A stretch of DNA of 64,000 nt from Xylanibacter rodentium (GTDB taxonomy: Bacteria > Bacteroidota > Bacteroidia > Bacteroidales > Bacteroidaceae): NCBI RefSeq assembly GCF_013166575.1, contig NZ_JABKKE010000007.1, positions 1 to 64,000 of the forward strand. Reading direction: 5' to 3'. The notes beneath the pieces were generated by a model that saw only the letters and a program-made list of their open reading frames with translations, searched no databases and was not told the origin of the DNA. Positions 24,849 through 34,011 of this stretch are shown piece by piece. A program made the translations under genes and the position numbers. Position 1 is the stretch's first letter; each line of letters starts with the position of its first letter.

Positions 24849-27800
24849 CTATTTATACTCCGACCAGCTCTTTATGGCAATGTCTTCTATGGACATGTTG
24901 CAGAAAGCACTGATGAAAGCACTGGCCAGACGGCTGTTTGTGATGAGCGGCACATTCAGGTCTATCGCTGCACGGCGTATCTTGTAACCGTTGCTCAACT
25001 CGCCTGCCGACAGGTTCTTCGGGATGTTGACCACCATGTCTATCTCATGATTGTGGAGCATGTCAAGAGCCTGCGGCTGATTGTCTTCCGACGGCCAATA
25101 TACAGTCGTGTTCCCGACACCGTTTTCCGTGAGGAATTTCGATGTGCCTCCGGTGGCATACAATTTATAACCATGTTGCACAAGAGTGCGTGCGGCATCC
25201 AACATCTCAGCCTTCTGCTTGGCCGAACCGGTGGAAAGCAGGATGTTCCTTTCCGGTATACGGTAGCCGACAGAGAGCATACTCTTGAGCAATGCACAGC
25301 TGGTGTCCTCGCCGATACATCCTACCTCGCCGGTAGAGGCCATGTCGACACCAAGCACAGGGTCGGCTTTTTGAAGACGATTGAACGAGAACTGGCTGGC
25401 CTTGATGCCTACGTAATCAAGGTCGAATAGACTCTTGTGAGGCTTCTCTACAGGCAGGCCAAGCATAACTTTGGTAGCAATCTCTATAAGATTTATCTTC
25501 AGCACCTTGCTGACAAACGGGAACGAACGTGAAGCACGCAGATTGCACTCTATCACCAGAATGTCATTGTCACGGGCCATGAACTGAATGTTGAAAGGTC
25601 CGCTGATGTGCAACTCCTTCGCTATCTGACGGCTCACGCGCTTTATGCGGCGCACGGTCTCGACATAGAGTTTCTGCGGCGGGAACTGTATAGTGGCGTC
25701 TCCGGAGTGCACACCTGCGAACTCGATATGCTCCGATATGGCGTATGCTATGATTTCACCGTTCTTTGCCACCGCATCCATCTCTATCTCCTTTGCATGC
25801 TCTATGAAACGGCTTACGACAACAGGATGGTCCTCCGACACGTTGGCGGCCAACTTGAGGAAACGCTCAAGCTCTTCGGCATTTGAACATACGTTCATGG
25901 CCGCACCGGAAAGCACGTACGACGGACGGACAAGCACGGGAAAACCGACACGGTCGATAAACTTGTTTATGTCGTCCATCGAAGTCAGTGCGCTCCACTC
26001 GGGCTGGTTGATGCCGTTGCGGGTGAGCATTGACGAGAACTTGGCACGGTCTTCGGCATTGTCAATGTCTTTTGCCGATGTTCCAAGTATCGGCACACGC
26101 TGCGCGTCAAGACGCATGGCAAGGTTGTTGGGTATCTGACCGCCGGTAGATACGATGACACCATGAGGATTCTCAATGTCGATGATGTCCATTACGCGTT
26201 CGAATGTCAGTTCGTCGAAGTAAAGACGGTCGCACATATCGTAATCGGTAGAGACGGTCTCGGGATTGTAGTTGATCATCACCGAGCGGTATCCTTCCTT
26301 GCGTATTGTCTGCAAAGCCTGAACACCGCACCAGTCGAATTCAACGGACGAGCCGATACGATAGGCCCCCGAACCGAGCACAATGATGGAACGCTTGTCG
26401 CCAAGGAACTTGATATCGTGGGCAACAGCCGAATATGTGAGATACAGATAGTTGGTCTGGGCGGGATATTCGGCAGCCAGCGTGTCTATCTGCTTCACAT
26501 ACGGCAGTATTCCATAGCTCTTGCGCAGATTGCGGACAACAAGTCCGGCCTTGGCCATACTGTGCAGTTCGGTCTCGAGACCTACGGCACGGGCTATCTG
26601 GAAATCGGTAAAACCGTATATTTTTGCCTCGCGCAGCAATTCTTTATCGAGATTATTGACACTCTTGAGAGCCTTCATGCGCTCATCAATATCGATAATA
26701 TGCTTCAGTTTCTGTAGGAACCATTTGTCGATCTTGGTCAGGTCGTGTATCTGATCGATGGTATATCCCTTGTGCATGGCCTTCGATATTATGAAGACAC
26801 GTTTGTCGGTAGGCTCGCGCAAAGCGGCATCGATATCGTCAATCTCAAGTTCCTTGTTCTCTACAAAACCATGCATGCCCTGCCCTATCATTCGCAGGCC
26901 TTTCTGGATGGCCTCTTCAAAGTTACGCCCTATGGCCATCACCTCGCCGACAGACTTCATCGAAGAACCGAGTTCCTTGTCTACGCCACGGAACTTGCTG
27001 AGGTCCCAACGCGGAATCTTGCAGACTACATAGTCGAGCGCCGGCTCAAAGAATGCGCTTGTTGTCTTGGTGACGGAGTTCTTCAACTCGAAAAGTCCGT
27101 AGCCCATACCAAGTTTTGCTGCCACAAAGGCAAGCGGATAACCGGTTGCCTTGGATGCAAGAGCCGACGAACGGCTCAGACGGGCATTCACTTCAATGAC
27201 ACGATAGTCCTCGCTCTTGGGGTCGAAAGCATATTGAACATTACACTCACCGACAATACCTATATGACGTATAATCTTGATTGACAGTGCACGGAGCTTG
27301 TGGTACTCACTGTTGGTAAGTGTCTGCGACGGAGCGATAACGATGCTTTCGCCCGTATGGATGCCGAGCGGGTCGAAGTTTTCCATGTTACACACCGTGA
27401 TACAGTTGTCGTAACGGTCGCGCACCACCTCATATTCTATCTCTTTCCATCCCTTCAGACTCTTCTCTACAAGCACCTGCGGAGAGAATGAGAATGCTTT
27501 TTCGGCCAATTTGTCCAGCTCTTCCTCATTGTCACAGAAGCCGCTGCCGAGACCGCCAAGTGCATAGGCGGCACGCAGAATCACCGGATACCCCAGTTGG
27601 GCAGCCGCCTTGCGGGCCTGCTCTATAGTCTCGCAGGCTTCGCTCTTGATTGTTTTCACGTCGATTTCGTTGAGTTTTTCAACGAACAGTTCGCGATCTT
27701 CCGTGTCCATGATGGCCTGTACGGGAGTACCGAGCACCTTGACGCTGTATTTTTCCAACACACCGCTCTTATAAAGCTCCACTCCGCAATTAAGCGCCGT

Positions 27801-28076
27801 CTGACCGCCAAAAGCCAAAAGAATGCCATCAGGACGCTCTTTCTCAATGACACGCTCAACGAAATATGGCTGAACGGGCAGGAAATAAATCTGATCGGCA
27901 ACCCCTTCGGATGTCTGCACAGTGGCAATATTCGGATTGATGAGCACTGTATAAACGCCTTCCTCGCGTAAAGCCTTCAATGCCTGCGAACCCGAATAGT
28001 CGAACTCACCGGCCTCACCTATCTTCAATGCGCCCGAACCGAGCAACAATACTTTCTTTATATTCTCGTCTTTCAT
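24849..28076 (-). CDS. carB: Carbamoyl-phosphate synthase, large subunit
   Basis: Makes carbamoyl phosphate from ammonia (delivered by CarA), bicarbonate and 2 ATP, for arginine and pyrimidines. The 1075 residues match the full-length bacterial protein. There are two ATP-grasp halves, each opening with a LGSGALKIGEAGEFDYSG or LGSGAYRIGSSVEFDWCG block. The oligomerisation domain lies between them, and a C-terminal MGS-like allosteric domain (from about 940: LLSTGSAKQKAEML, YATGGTSKFL) ends the protein. It starts 3 bp after carA stops. Confidence 0.97.
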   Translation of the reverse strand: MKDENIKKVLLLGSGALKIGEAGEFDYSGSQALKALREEGVYTVLINPNIATVQTSEGVADQIYFLPVQPYFVERVIEKERPDGILLAFGGQTALNCGVELYKSGVLEKYSVKVLGTPVQAIMDTEDRELFVEKLNEIDVKTIKSEACETIEQARKAAAQLGYPVILRAAYALGGLGSGFCDNEEELDKLAEKAFSFSPQVLVEKSLKGWKEIEYEVVRDRYDNCITVCNMENFDPLGIHTGESIVIAPSQTLTNSEYHKLRALSIKIIRHIGIVGECNVQYAFDPKSEDYRVIEVNARLSRSSALASKATGYPLAFVAAKLGMGYGLFELKNSVTKTTSAFFEPALDYVVCKIPRWDLSKFRGVDKELGSSMKSVGEVMAIGRNFEEAIQKGLRMIGQGMHGFVENKELEIDDIDAALREPTDKRVFIISKAMHKGYTIDQIHDLTKIDKWFLQKLKHIIDIDERMKALKSVNNLDKELLREAKIYGFTDFQIARAVGLETELHSMAKAGLVVRNLRKSYGILPYVKQIDTLAAEYPAQTNYLYLTYSAVAHDIKFLGDKRSIIVLGSGAYRIGSSVEFDWCGVQALQTIRKEGYRSVMINYNPETVSTDYDMCDRLYFDELTFERVMDIIDIENPHGVIVSTGGQIPNNLAMRLDAQRVPILGTSAKDIDNAEDRAKFSSMLTRNGINQPEWSALTSMDDINKFIDRVGFPVLVRPSYVLSGAAMNVCSNAEELERFLKLAANVSEDHPVVVSRFIEHAKEIEMDAVAKNGEIIAYAISEHIEFAGVHSGDATIQFPPQKLYVETVRRIKRVSRQIAKELHISGPFNIQFMARDNDILVIECNLRASRSFPFVSKVLKINLIEIATKVMLGLPVEKPHKSLFDLDYVGIKASQFSFNRLQKADPVLGVDMASTGEVGCIGEDTSCALLKSMLSVGYRIPERNILLSTGSAKQKAEMLDAARTLVQHGYKLYATGGTSKFLTENGVGNTTVYWPSEDNQPQALDMLHNHEIDMVVNIPKNLSAGELSNGYKIRRAAIDLNVPLITNSRLASAFISAFCNMSIEDIAIKSWSEYK

Positions 28077-28079
28077 CTT

Positions 28080-29156
28080 TTACTTCAGTTTATCAACAAA
28101 ACGGTCAAACATAAACTCGGTATCAACAGGACCGGAACAAGCCTCGGGATGGAACTGACTCGTAAACCAAGGATTCTCCACATGGCATACACCTTCGTTG
28201 GAACCGTCGTTCATATTGACAAACAGTTCACGCCAATCCTTGCCAAGCGTCTTCGCATCCACGGCATACCCATGATTCTGGCTTGTCACATAGCACTTGT
28301 TCGTTCCTACTTCACGCACAGGCTGATTGTGGGAACGATGGCCATACTTCAATTTATATATCGTGGCACCTCCGGCTTTTGCAAGAAGTTGATTGCCCAT
28401 ACATATTCCACATATCGGCTTGCGGGACAAACTCATCTGCTTACGGATTATCTGCACGGCGTCCTCACACATATCGGGATCGCCGGGACCGTTGCCAAGG
28501 AAGAGTCCGTCGAAATCCATTGATGTGTAGTCGTAGTTCCAAGGAACACGAACAACCTCTACACCACGATTTGTCAGACAACGTATGATATTGTTCTTTA
28601 CACCGCAATCCACAAGCACGACCTTCTTGCCGGCTCCCTCGTTATAACGTATTATCTCCTTACAGCTTACAAGGTCTACAAAATTAACTCCCTCATAATC
28701 GGCTTGCGGAATATTGTCAGGCTCATCGTCAAAAAGAATCTTGCCCATCATTACTCCGTGCTCACGCAGCACCTTGGTAAGTTGGCGGGTATCTATACCC
28801 GTTATACCGGGTACATGTTCCCTCTTCAGCCAGTCTGCCAAACTCTCGACGGCATTCCAATGACTGTATTCTTCACTATAATCGGCCACAATAATGGCTG
28901 AGGCATAGATTTTGTCACTCTCCATGAATGTAGCAATACCATCGGGTTCAACCGTGAAAGGAGGAACACCATAGTTGCCGACCAATGGATAAGTAAGTGT
29001 CATCAACTGTCCGGCATACGACGGGTCTGTCAGACTTTCAGGATATCCCATCATAGCCGTATTGAAGACAACTTCTCCTGCCACCGGTTGGTCGTATCCA
29101 AACGACTTACCATGAAATTTCGTTCCGTCTTCGAGGACTAATGTTACGTTCTTCAT
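28080..29156 (-). CDS. carA: Carbamoyl-phosphate synthase, small (glutaminase) subunit
   Basis: Class I glutamine amidotransferase that releases ammonia for CarB. The N-terminal CarA domain (about 1-150) is normal and includes GEVVFNTAMMGYPESLTDPSY. The GATase domain has the nucleophile Cys in PICGICMGNQLLA and the His-Glu pair in SQFHPEACSGP. 358 residues is typical. It lies 18 bp after purF and 3 bp before carB, so the three are co-transcribed. Confidence 0.97.
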   Translation of the reverse strand: MKNVTLVLEDGTKFHGKSFGYDQPVAGEVVFNTAMMGYPESLTDPSYAGQLMTLTYPLVGNYGVPPFTVEPDGIATFMESDKIYASAIIVADYSEEYSHWNAVESLADWLKREHVPGITGIDTRQLTKVLREHGVMMGKILFDDEPDNIPQADYEGVNFVDLVSCKEIIRYNEGAGKKVVLVDCGVKNNIIRCLTNRGVEVVRVPWNYDYTSMDFDGLFLGNGPGDPDMCEDAVQIIRKQMSLSRKPICGICMGNQLLAKAGGATIYKLKYGHRSHNQPVREVGTNKCYVTSQNHGYAVDAKTLGKDWRELFVNMNDGSNEGVCHVENPWFTSQFHPEACSGPVDTEFMFDRFVDKLK

Positions 29157-29174
29157 TTAATTTATATCAAGAGT

Positions 29175-31070
29175 TTAAAATTTCTGTTCATACTGATATA
29201 CATTCTCTACAAAATTGATAAAAGCCTGGTTTACGAGCTTCATACCTCCCGGTGTGGGGAAATCTCCCGTAAAATACCAGTCCCCCTTATGATCAGGAAT
29301 GGCCTTGTGCAAACCCTCTATACTCTGAAACACCAATTCAATCGGAGTGGCGACTCCTGCAGGGCGCAACATTTCCACCATCTTTGCATTCAACTCGTCT
29401 ACAGTAAACGGCTTGTAGATATCTTTCACACAGCATCGCATCTCACTCTTAGGCTTGGCTATTTCTTTCCTGCAATTTCTGTATGTCTCGTCTATAACAC
29501 TATGCATACCGCGCTCCTTAAGCAGTTCTATACATGCACGGAAAGCAATGAATTCCTCCAGACGCGACATGTCTATCCCATAATAATCTGGATAACGTAT
29601 CTGAGGAGAGGAGCTGACAATGACTATCTTCTTGGGATGAAGACGGTCCAATATCTTGATTATACTCTCACGCAAAGTCGTACCACGCACTATACTGTCG
29701 TCGATTACCACGAGATTGTCCACTCCGGCCCTCAACACCTCGTATGTTATGTCATATACATGGGATGCAAGATCGTTACGTGATTTCCCTTCCGTAATGA
29801 ACGTACGCAACTTGATATCCTTCCATGCCACCTTCTCCGAACGGACATACTGGCTCATTATTCTTACCAATTCATCGTGTGTCGGAGTGTGTTCGAGATT
29901 CTCTATAGCCTTTATTTTCGACTCGTTTATGTAGTTCTTGAAACTTCCAAGCATACCATAATAGGCTACTTCCGCCGTATTGGGAATGAAAGAGAACACC
30001 GTATGCTCCACATCATTGTCAACGGCCTTGAGTATCGGATTCATGAGCTGTTCTCCAAGTTTACGGCGTTCCTTATATATATCACGGTCAGAACCTCGAC
30101 TGAAATAGATGCGTTCAAACGAACATGCATTGTCTCCGCGCTGCTCCAGAATCCGTTTTATACGGCACTCACCGTTCTTGTTTACGATAATGGCCTCCCC
30201 TGGATTAAGTTCCTTTATGTCTCCACATCCCAAATCAAACGTTGTCTGCAACACAGGACGCTCGCTTGCCACTGCCACCACTTCTTCATCGCGATAATAG
30301 AAAGCCGGACGTATTCCCCACGGGTCACGCATTGAGAACATCTCTCCACTGCCGGTGAGTCCGCAGACTACATATCCACCGTCAAAATCAGGCATCGCTG
30401 TCTTCAATACATTTCCCAGTTTGACATTATTATCTATATAATCGGTGATATCAACTCCATGCAATCCTAACTTTTGGGCATCCACGAAGTTTCGTTCCAC
30501 CTCACGGTCAAGACGGTGCCCGAGCCACTCCAACATGATGTAGCTATCGGAAAAAACACGCGGACACTGTCCTTGGGCTGTTATCTTGTCGAATATTTCA
30601 TCAATATTGGTCATATTGAAGTTTCCGCACAGACAGAGGTTCTTTGCCTTCCAATTGTTACGACGCAGAAACGGATGCACATATTTAAGTCCACTCTTTC
30701 CTGTGGTGGAATAGCGCAGATGCCCCATATAGAGTTCACCGGCAAACGGAATCTTTCTTTTTGCAAAATCGGCATCATCCATCTGGGCAGGCGAAAAATC
30801 ACGAAAACCTTTATGGACACTTGCGAATATCTCAGTTATGGCATTTGCTCCTTCCGCTTTCTCCCTGAACATATATTCGTTTCCGGGCAATGTATCCAAC
30901 TTTACGCAAGCCATCCCCGATCCTTCCTGACCACGATTGTGCTGCTTTTCCATCATGAGATAGAGCTTGTTCAGCCCATACATCCATGTACCATATTTAT
31001 TCTGGTAATAGTCAAGCGGCTTCAGAAGCCTTATCATAGCCACTCCACATTCGTGCTTTAACTGCTCCAT
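29175..31070 (-). CDS. purF: Amidophosphoribosyltransferase (long PurF type)
   Basis: Forms phosphoribosylamine from PRPP and glutamine, the first step of purine synthesis. The N-terminal class II (Ntn) glutaminase has its nucleophile Cys at position 8 (KHECGVAMI), so seven residues must be removed to expose it. The PRPP-binding loop is LVVIDDSIVRGTTL. The 631 residues are longer than the about 500 of E. coli PurF, with extra sequence in the glutaminase half and at the C-terminus. Long forms are found in Bacteroidales. It lies 79 bp after glmS. Confidence 0.86.
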   Translation of the reverse strand: MEQLKHECGVAMIRLLKPLDYYQNKYGTWMYGLNKLYLMMEKQHNRGQEGSGMACVKLDTLPGNEYMFREKAEGANAITEIFASVHKGFRDFSPAQMDDADFAKRKIPFAGELYMGHLRYSTTGKSGLKYVHPFLRRNNWKAKNLCLCGNFNMTNIDEIFDKITAQGQCPRVFSDSYIMLEWLGHRLDREVERNFVDAQKLGLHGVDITDYIDNNVKLGNVLKTAMPDFDGGYVVCGLTGSGEMFSMRDPWGIRPAFYYRDEEVVAVASERPVLQTTFDLGCGDIKELNPGEAIIVNKNGECRIKRILEQRGDNACSFERIYFSRGSDRDIYKERRKLGEQLMNPILKAVDNDVEHTVFSFIPNTAEVAYYGMLGSFKNYINESKIKAIENLEHTPTHDELVRIMSQYVRSEKVAWKDIKLRTFITEGKSRNDLASHVYDITYEVLRAGVDNLVVIDDSIVRGTTLRESIIKILDRLHPKKIVIVSSSPQIRYPDYYGIDMSRLEEFIAFRACIELLKERGMHSVIDETYRNCRKEIAKPKSEMRCCVKDIYKPFTVDELNAKMVEMLRPAGVATPIELVFQSIEGLHKAIPDHKGDWYFTGDFPTPGGMKLVNQAFINFVENVYQYEQKF

Positions 31071-31149
31071 TCTATTATCCCCAATCTTTTGTTTATGTTA
31101 TGTGACCGTATTCTATAGTATAAGTGCAATCAGACCGACAATGTTTACC

Positions 31150-32994
31150 TTACTCCACTGTCACCGATTTTGCCAGATTGCGCGGCTGATCCACATTCTT
31201 TCCCTTACATACAGCTATGTGATAGGCCAAAAGCTGCAACGGAATTGTGGCAAGAAGTGGCTCCAGACATTCTATAGTCGTTGGAAGTTCTATAACCTCG
31301 TCAGCTATTCTGCTTATATTGTCATCACCTTCAGTGACTATCGCAATGACTTTTCCTTTACGTGCCTTCACCTCCTGGATATTGCTAAGCACTTTCTCGT
31401 ACATAGCATTATGTGTTGCTATCACCACTACAGGCATGTCTGAATCAATCAGGGCTATCGGGCCATGCTTCATTTCCGCAGCAGGATAACCTTCTGCATG
31501 TATATAGCTTATTTCCTTAAGTTTCAATGCACCCTCAAGAGCTACCGGATAGCTGTATCCGCGACCGAGATAAAGGAAGTTATGGGCATAAGTGAATATC
31601 CGGCTAAGTTCTGATATACGGTCATTGAGTTCCAAGACTTTCTTCATTTTTTCCGGTATTTCGTGCAGCTCCTTAACTATTTCCAAATAGTCGGAACTGC
31701 TTATTGTACCCTTTTCCTTGGCAAGTGCCAACGCCAACATTGTCAACACTGTAACTTGTCCTGTAAAGGCTTTGGTAGAAGCCACACCGATCTCCGGTCC
31801 AACATGAATATACGACCCCGTGTTTGTAGCACGGGGAATACTCGACCCTATAGCGTTGCAGATGCCGTAAATAAACGCTCCATTATCCTTTGCCAGTTTC
31901 ACTGCAGCCAATGTATCGGCAGTTTCACCGCTCTGAGAGATTGCTATCACTACATCATCGGATGTTATGACAGGATTGCGATAACGGAATTCCGATGCGT
32001 ATTCCACTTCCACCGGTATGCGGCAGAAGTTTTCTATCATCTGCTTGCCTATCTGTCCCGCATGCCACGATGTCCCGCATGCTACGATAATGAAACGTTT
32101 GGCATTTATAAGCTGCTTCTTATAATCAATGATAGCACTCAGCACTACATTATCCGTATCTACGTTGACACGTCCACGCATGCAGTTGGTAAGACAATCC
32201 GGCTGCTCAAATATCTCTTTCAACATGAAATGCGGATATCCGCCTTTATCCAGTTGTCCAAGATTTATATCCACAGTCTGAATTTCCGGGTTAAGTCTTC
32301 TATTGAGAATGTTTACCACCTTCAATTCTTCGCCCTTATGCAATACGGCTATATTGCCATCCTCAAGGTATACGACTTTATCTGTATACTCCACAATAGG
32401 ACTGGCATCCGAACCTATAAAGAATTCGTCATCGCCAATACCCACCACTAAAGGGCTCTGATTACGTGCGACAATAATCTGATGCGGGGTGCGCTTGTCA
32501 AGCAAAGCTATCGCATACGCCCCTATCACTTCATGCAGGGCAACCTGCACAGCTGTGAGCAAGTCCAGATTCTTGTGCTCTTTTATATATTCAATCAACT
32601 GTACAAGCACCTCCGTATCTGTCTCCGAACGGAACTTAACGCCGTTTGCCATCAGTTTTTTCTTTATATCGGAATAATTCTCTATTATACCGTTATGTAT
32701 GATAGCCAGATTTCCGGATTCGGAATAATGCGGATGAGCATTAAGAGCCGACGGCTCACCATGTGTTGCCCAACGGGTATGTGCTATACCTACCGTTCCT
32801 GAAACATTCTTGTCACTACAATACTCTACAAGATTGTCGACTTTGCCTTTGGACTTATATACATTCAAAGCAGTGTCTGAATTTACCAATGCCACTCCGG
32901 CACTGTCATATCCGCGATACTCCAATCTGCGCAGTCCCTTTATCAATATCGGGAAAGCGTCCTTGTTACCTATATATCCTACTATTCCGCACAT
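31150..32994 (-). CDS. glmS: Glutamine-fructose-6-phosphate aminotransferase (isomerizing)
   Basis: Makes glucosamine-6-phosphate for peptidoglycan and LPS. The 614 residues fit the family. The glutaminase domain has the N-terminal nucleophile C2 (MCGIVGYIG), THTRWATHG-type and NGIIENY motifs. Two SIS domains follow (CGTSWHAGQIGKQMIE; SYPVALEGALKLKEI), and the end ...PRNLAKSVTVE is the classic C-terminus. It heads the glmS-purF-carA-carB row. No glmS ribozyme-like leader was recognised. Confidence 0.97.
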   Translation of the reverse strand: MCGIVGYIGNKDAFPILIKGLRRLEYRGYDSAGVALVNSDTALNVYKSKGKVDNLVEYCSDKNVSGTVGIAHTRWATHGEPSALNAHPHYSESGNLAIIHNGIIENYSDIKKKLMANGVKFRSETDTEVLVQLIEYIKEHKNLDLLTAVQVALHEVIGAYAIALLDKRTPHQIIVARNQSPLVVGIGDDEFFIGSDASPIVEYTDKVVYLEDGNIAVLHKGEELKVVNILNRRLNPEIQTVDINLGQLDKGGYPHFMLKEIFEQPDCLTNCMRGRVNVDTDNVVLSAIIDYKKQLINAKRFIIVACGTSWHAGQIGKQMIENFCRIPVEVEYASEFRYRNPVITSDDVVIAISQSGETADTLAAVKLAKDNGAFIYGICNAIGSSIPRATNTGSYIHVGPEIGVASTKAFTGQVTVLTMLALALAKEKGTISSSDYLEIVKELHEIPEKMKKVLELNDRISELSRIFTYAHNFLYLGRGYSYPVALEGALKLKEISYIHAEGYPAAEMKHGPIALIDSDMPVVVIATHNAMYEKVLSNIQEVKARKGKVIAIVTEGDDNISRIADEVIELPTTIECLEPLLATIPLQLLAYHIAVCKGKNVDQPRNLAKSVTVE

Positions 32995-33011
32995 ATTACT
33001 ATATTATAAAG

Positions 33012-33041
33012 AAAGAATGGAAACATGCGATTTCCATTCTT
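33012..33041 (-). terminator. Terminator of the Wza-like gene
   Basis: AAAGAATGGAAA pairs with TTTCCATTCTT, and on the minus strand a T-rich TTTCTTTAT follows. It separates the Wza-like gene from glmS. Confidence 0.75.
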
Positions 33042-33052
33042 CGATTATTTAA

Positions 33053-33862
33053 TTAATTAAGGATGTTATACAACAACGATGTTATTGAAATTAATATTGA
33101 CGTCGCGGAGAACCACAACGTTGTCATGCTGCCCACGCTCGAATTTTGTGCCTTCACTTTATTAGGCTCAACACAAATTATATCGTTTTGCTGCAAATAA
33201 TAATAAGGAGAGTTGAGCAGATTGGCATCATTGAGATTCAAGACATGGATGCTCTTCTGCCCGTCACTGTCCTCACGTATCAGTTTAACATTGTCACGAA
33301 CGCCATATATCGTAAGATCCCCTGCCAAGGCCAATGCCTCAAAGATGTTTATCTTCTCATTATTGACTGTATACAAGCCCGGACTGTTCACCTCACCTAT
33401 CACCGAAATCTTGTAGTTCACCATTCGTACTGTGACAATAGCTTTTCCTGCATTGGCAGCCAAATAAGGCCTTATGGCATCTTCTATAAATTTTTCCGCT
33501 TCAGACTTTGTCTTTCCACCGAGTTTTATACGCCCTATACGCGGAAAATCCACGCATCCGTCATTGTCAACAAGATAGTTCTGAAGTGTCATCTGAGACG
33601 AAAGAGATGTTGTTTTCCCCTGAGACATTGAATTGGGAACAACCAGATTAAAGGGAATGGCAGCATCCTGTTCTTCCGTACTGACAGTGATAGTAAGAAT
33701 ATCCTTGGGCATTATACGCGCATCATAAAGTTCTTTACTATCAAGTTTAACCGTCGCACTGTTTTGAATATAAGGAATGTTCTTTGTACTTGAGCAACTG
33801 CCCAAAAGCACAACGACAGCCATCATAACAATAGGTAAAATGAGTCTTCTTGTAATGGTCAT
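33053..33862 (-). CDS. Wza-like polysaccharide export lipoprotein
   Basis: An outer-membrane polysaccharide export (OPX) protein. It has a lipoprotein signal (VVLLGSC, lipidation at Cys about 23). A poly-export domain follows, with ARIMPKDILTITVSTEEQ and ...DGCVDFPRIGRIKLGGKT. One SLBB domain comes next (YKISVIGEVNSPGLYTV), and the C-terminal hydrophobic segment (TLWFSATSILISITSLLY) probably spans the outer membrane. At 269 residues it is of the short Bacteroidales type. No Wzc-like kinase or polymerase gene lies next to it, so it is an orphan here. Confidence 0.88.
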   Translation of the reverse strand: MTITRRLILPIVMMAVVVLLGSCSSTKNIPYIQNSATVKLDSKELYDARIMPKDILTITVSTEEQDAAIPFNLVVPNSMSQGKTTSLSSQMTLQNYLVDNDGCVDFPRIGRIKLGGKTKSEAEKFIEDAIRPYLAANAGKAIVTVRMVNYKISVIGEVNSPGLYTVNNEKINIFEALALAGDLTIYGVRDNVKLIREDSDGQKSIHVLNLNDANLLNSPYYYLQQNDIICVEPNKVKAQNSSVGSMTTLWFSATSILISITSLLYNILN

Positions 33863-33887
33863 TTCGTTAAATAGTTTAAACAGTTTG

Positions 33888-33918
33888 CAAATTTACACCT
33901 ATTTTTCCAATTAGACAA
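33888..33918 (-). promoter_or_regulatory. Promoter of the Wza-like gene
   Basis: Minus-strand TTG (33918-33916), 20 bp and TAAATTTG (33895-33888), about 25 bp before the ATG at 33862. Confidence 0.55.
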
Positions 33919-33943
33919 GGAAAACAGTAGAAATAAAAACGAA

Positions 33944-33980
33944 AAAGTGTAGTACGATAATCAAAACCATACCACACTTT
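33944..33980 (-). terminator. Terminator of uxaC
   Basis: On the minus strand AAAGTGTGGTA pairs with TACTACACTTT (one mismatch), followed by TTCGTTTTT. It lies 32 bp after the uxaC stop. Confidence 0.78.
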
Positions 33981-34011
33981 ATATTTAAGACATTTCCTAA
34001 TTCAGGAAATA

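Noticed and set aside
30997..33100. glmS ribozyme or riboswitch upstream of glmS
   Set aside because: The space before glmS is short and holds only the terminator of the upstream gene; no ribozyme core was recognised.
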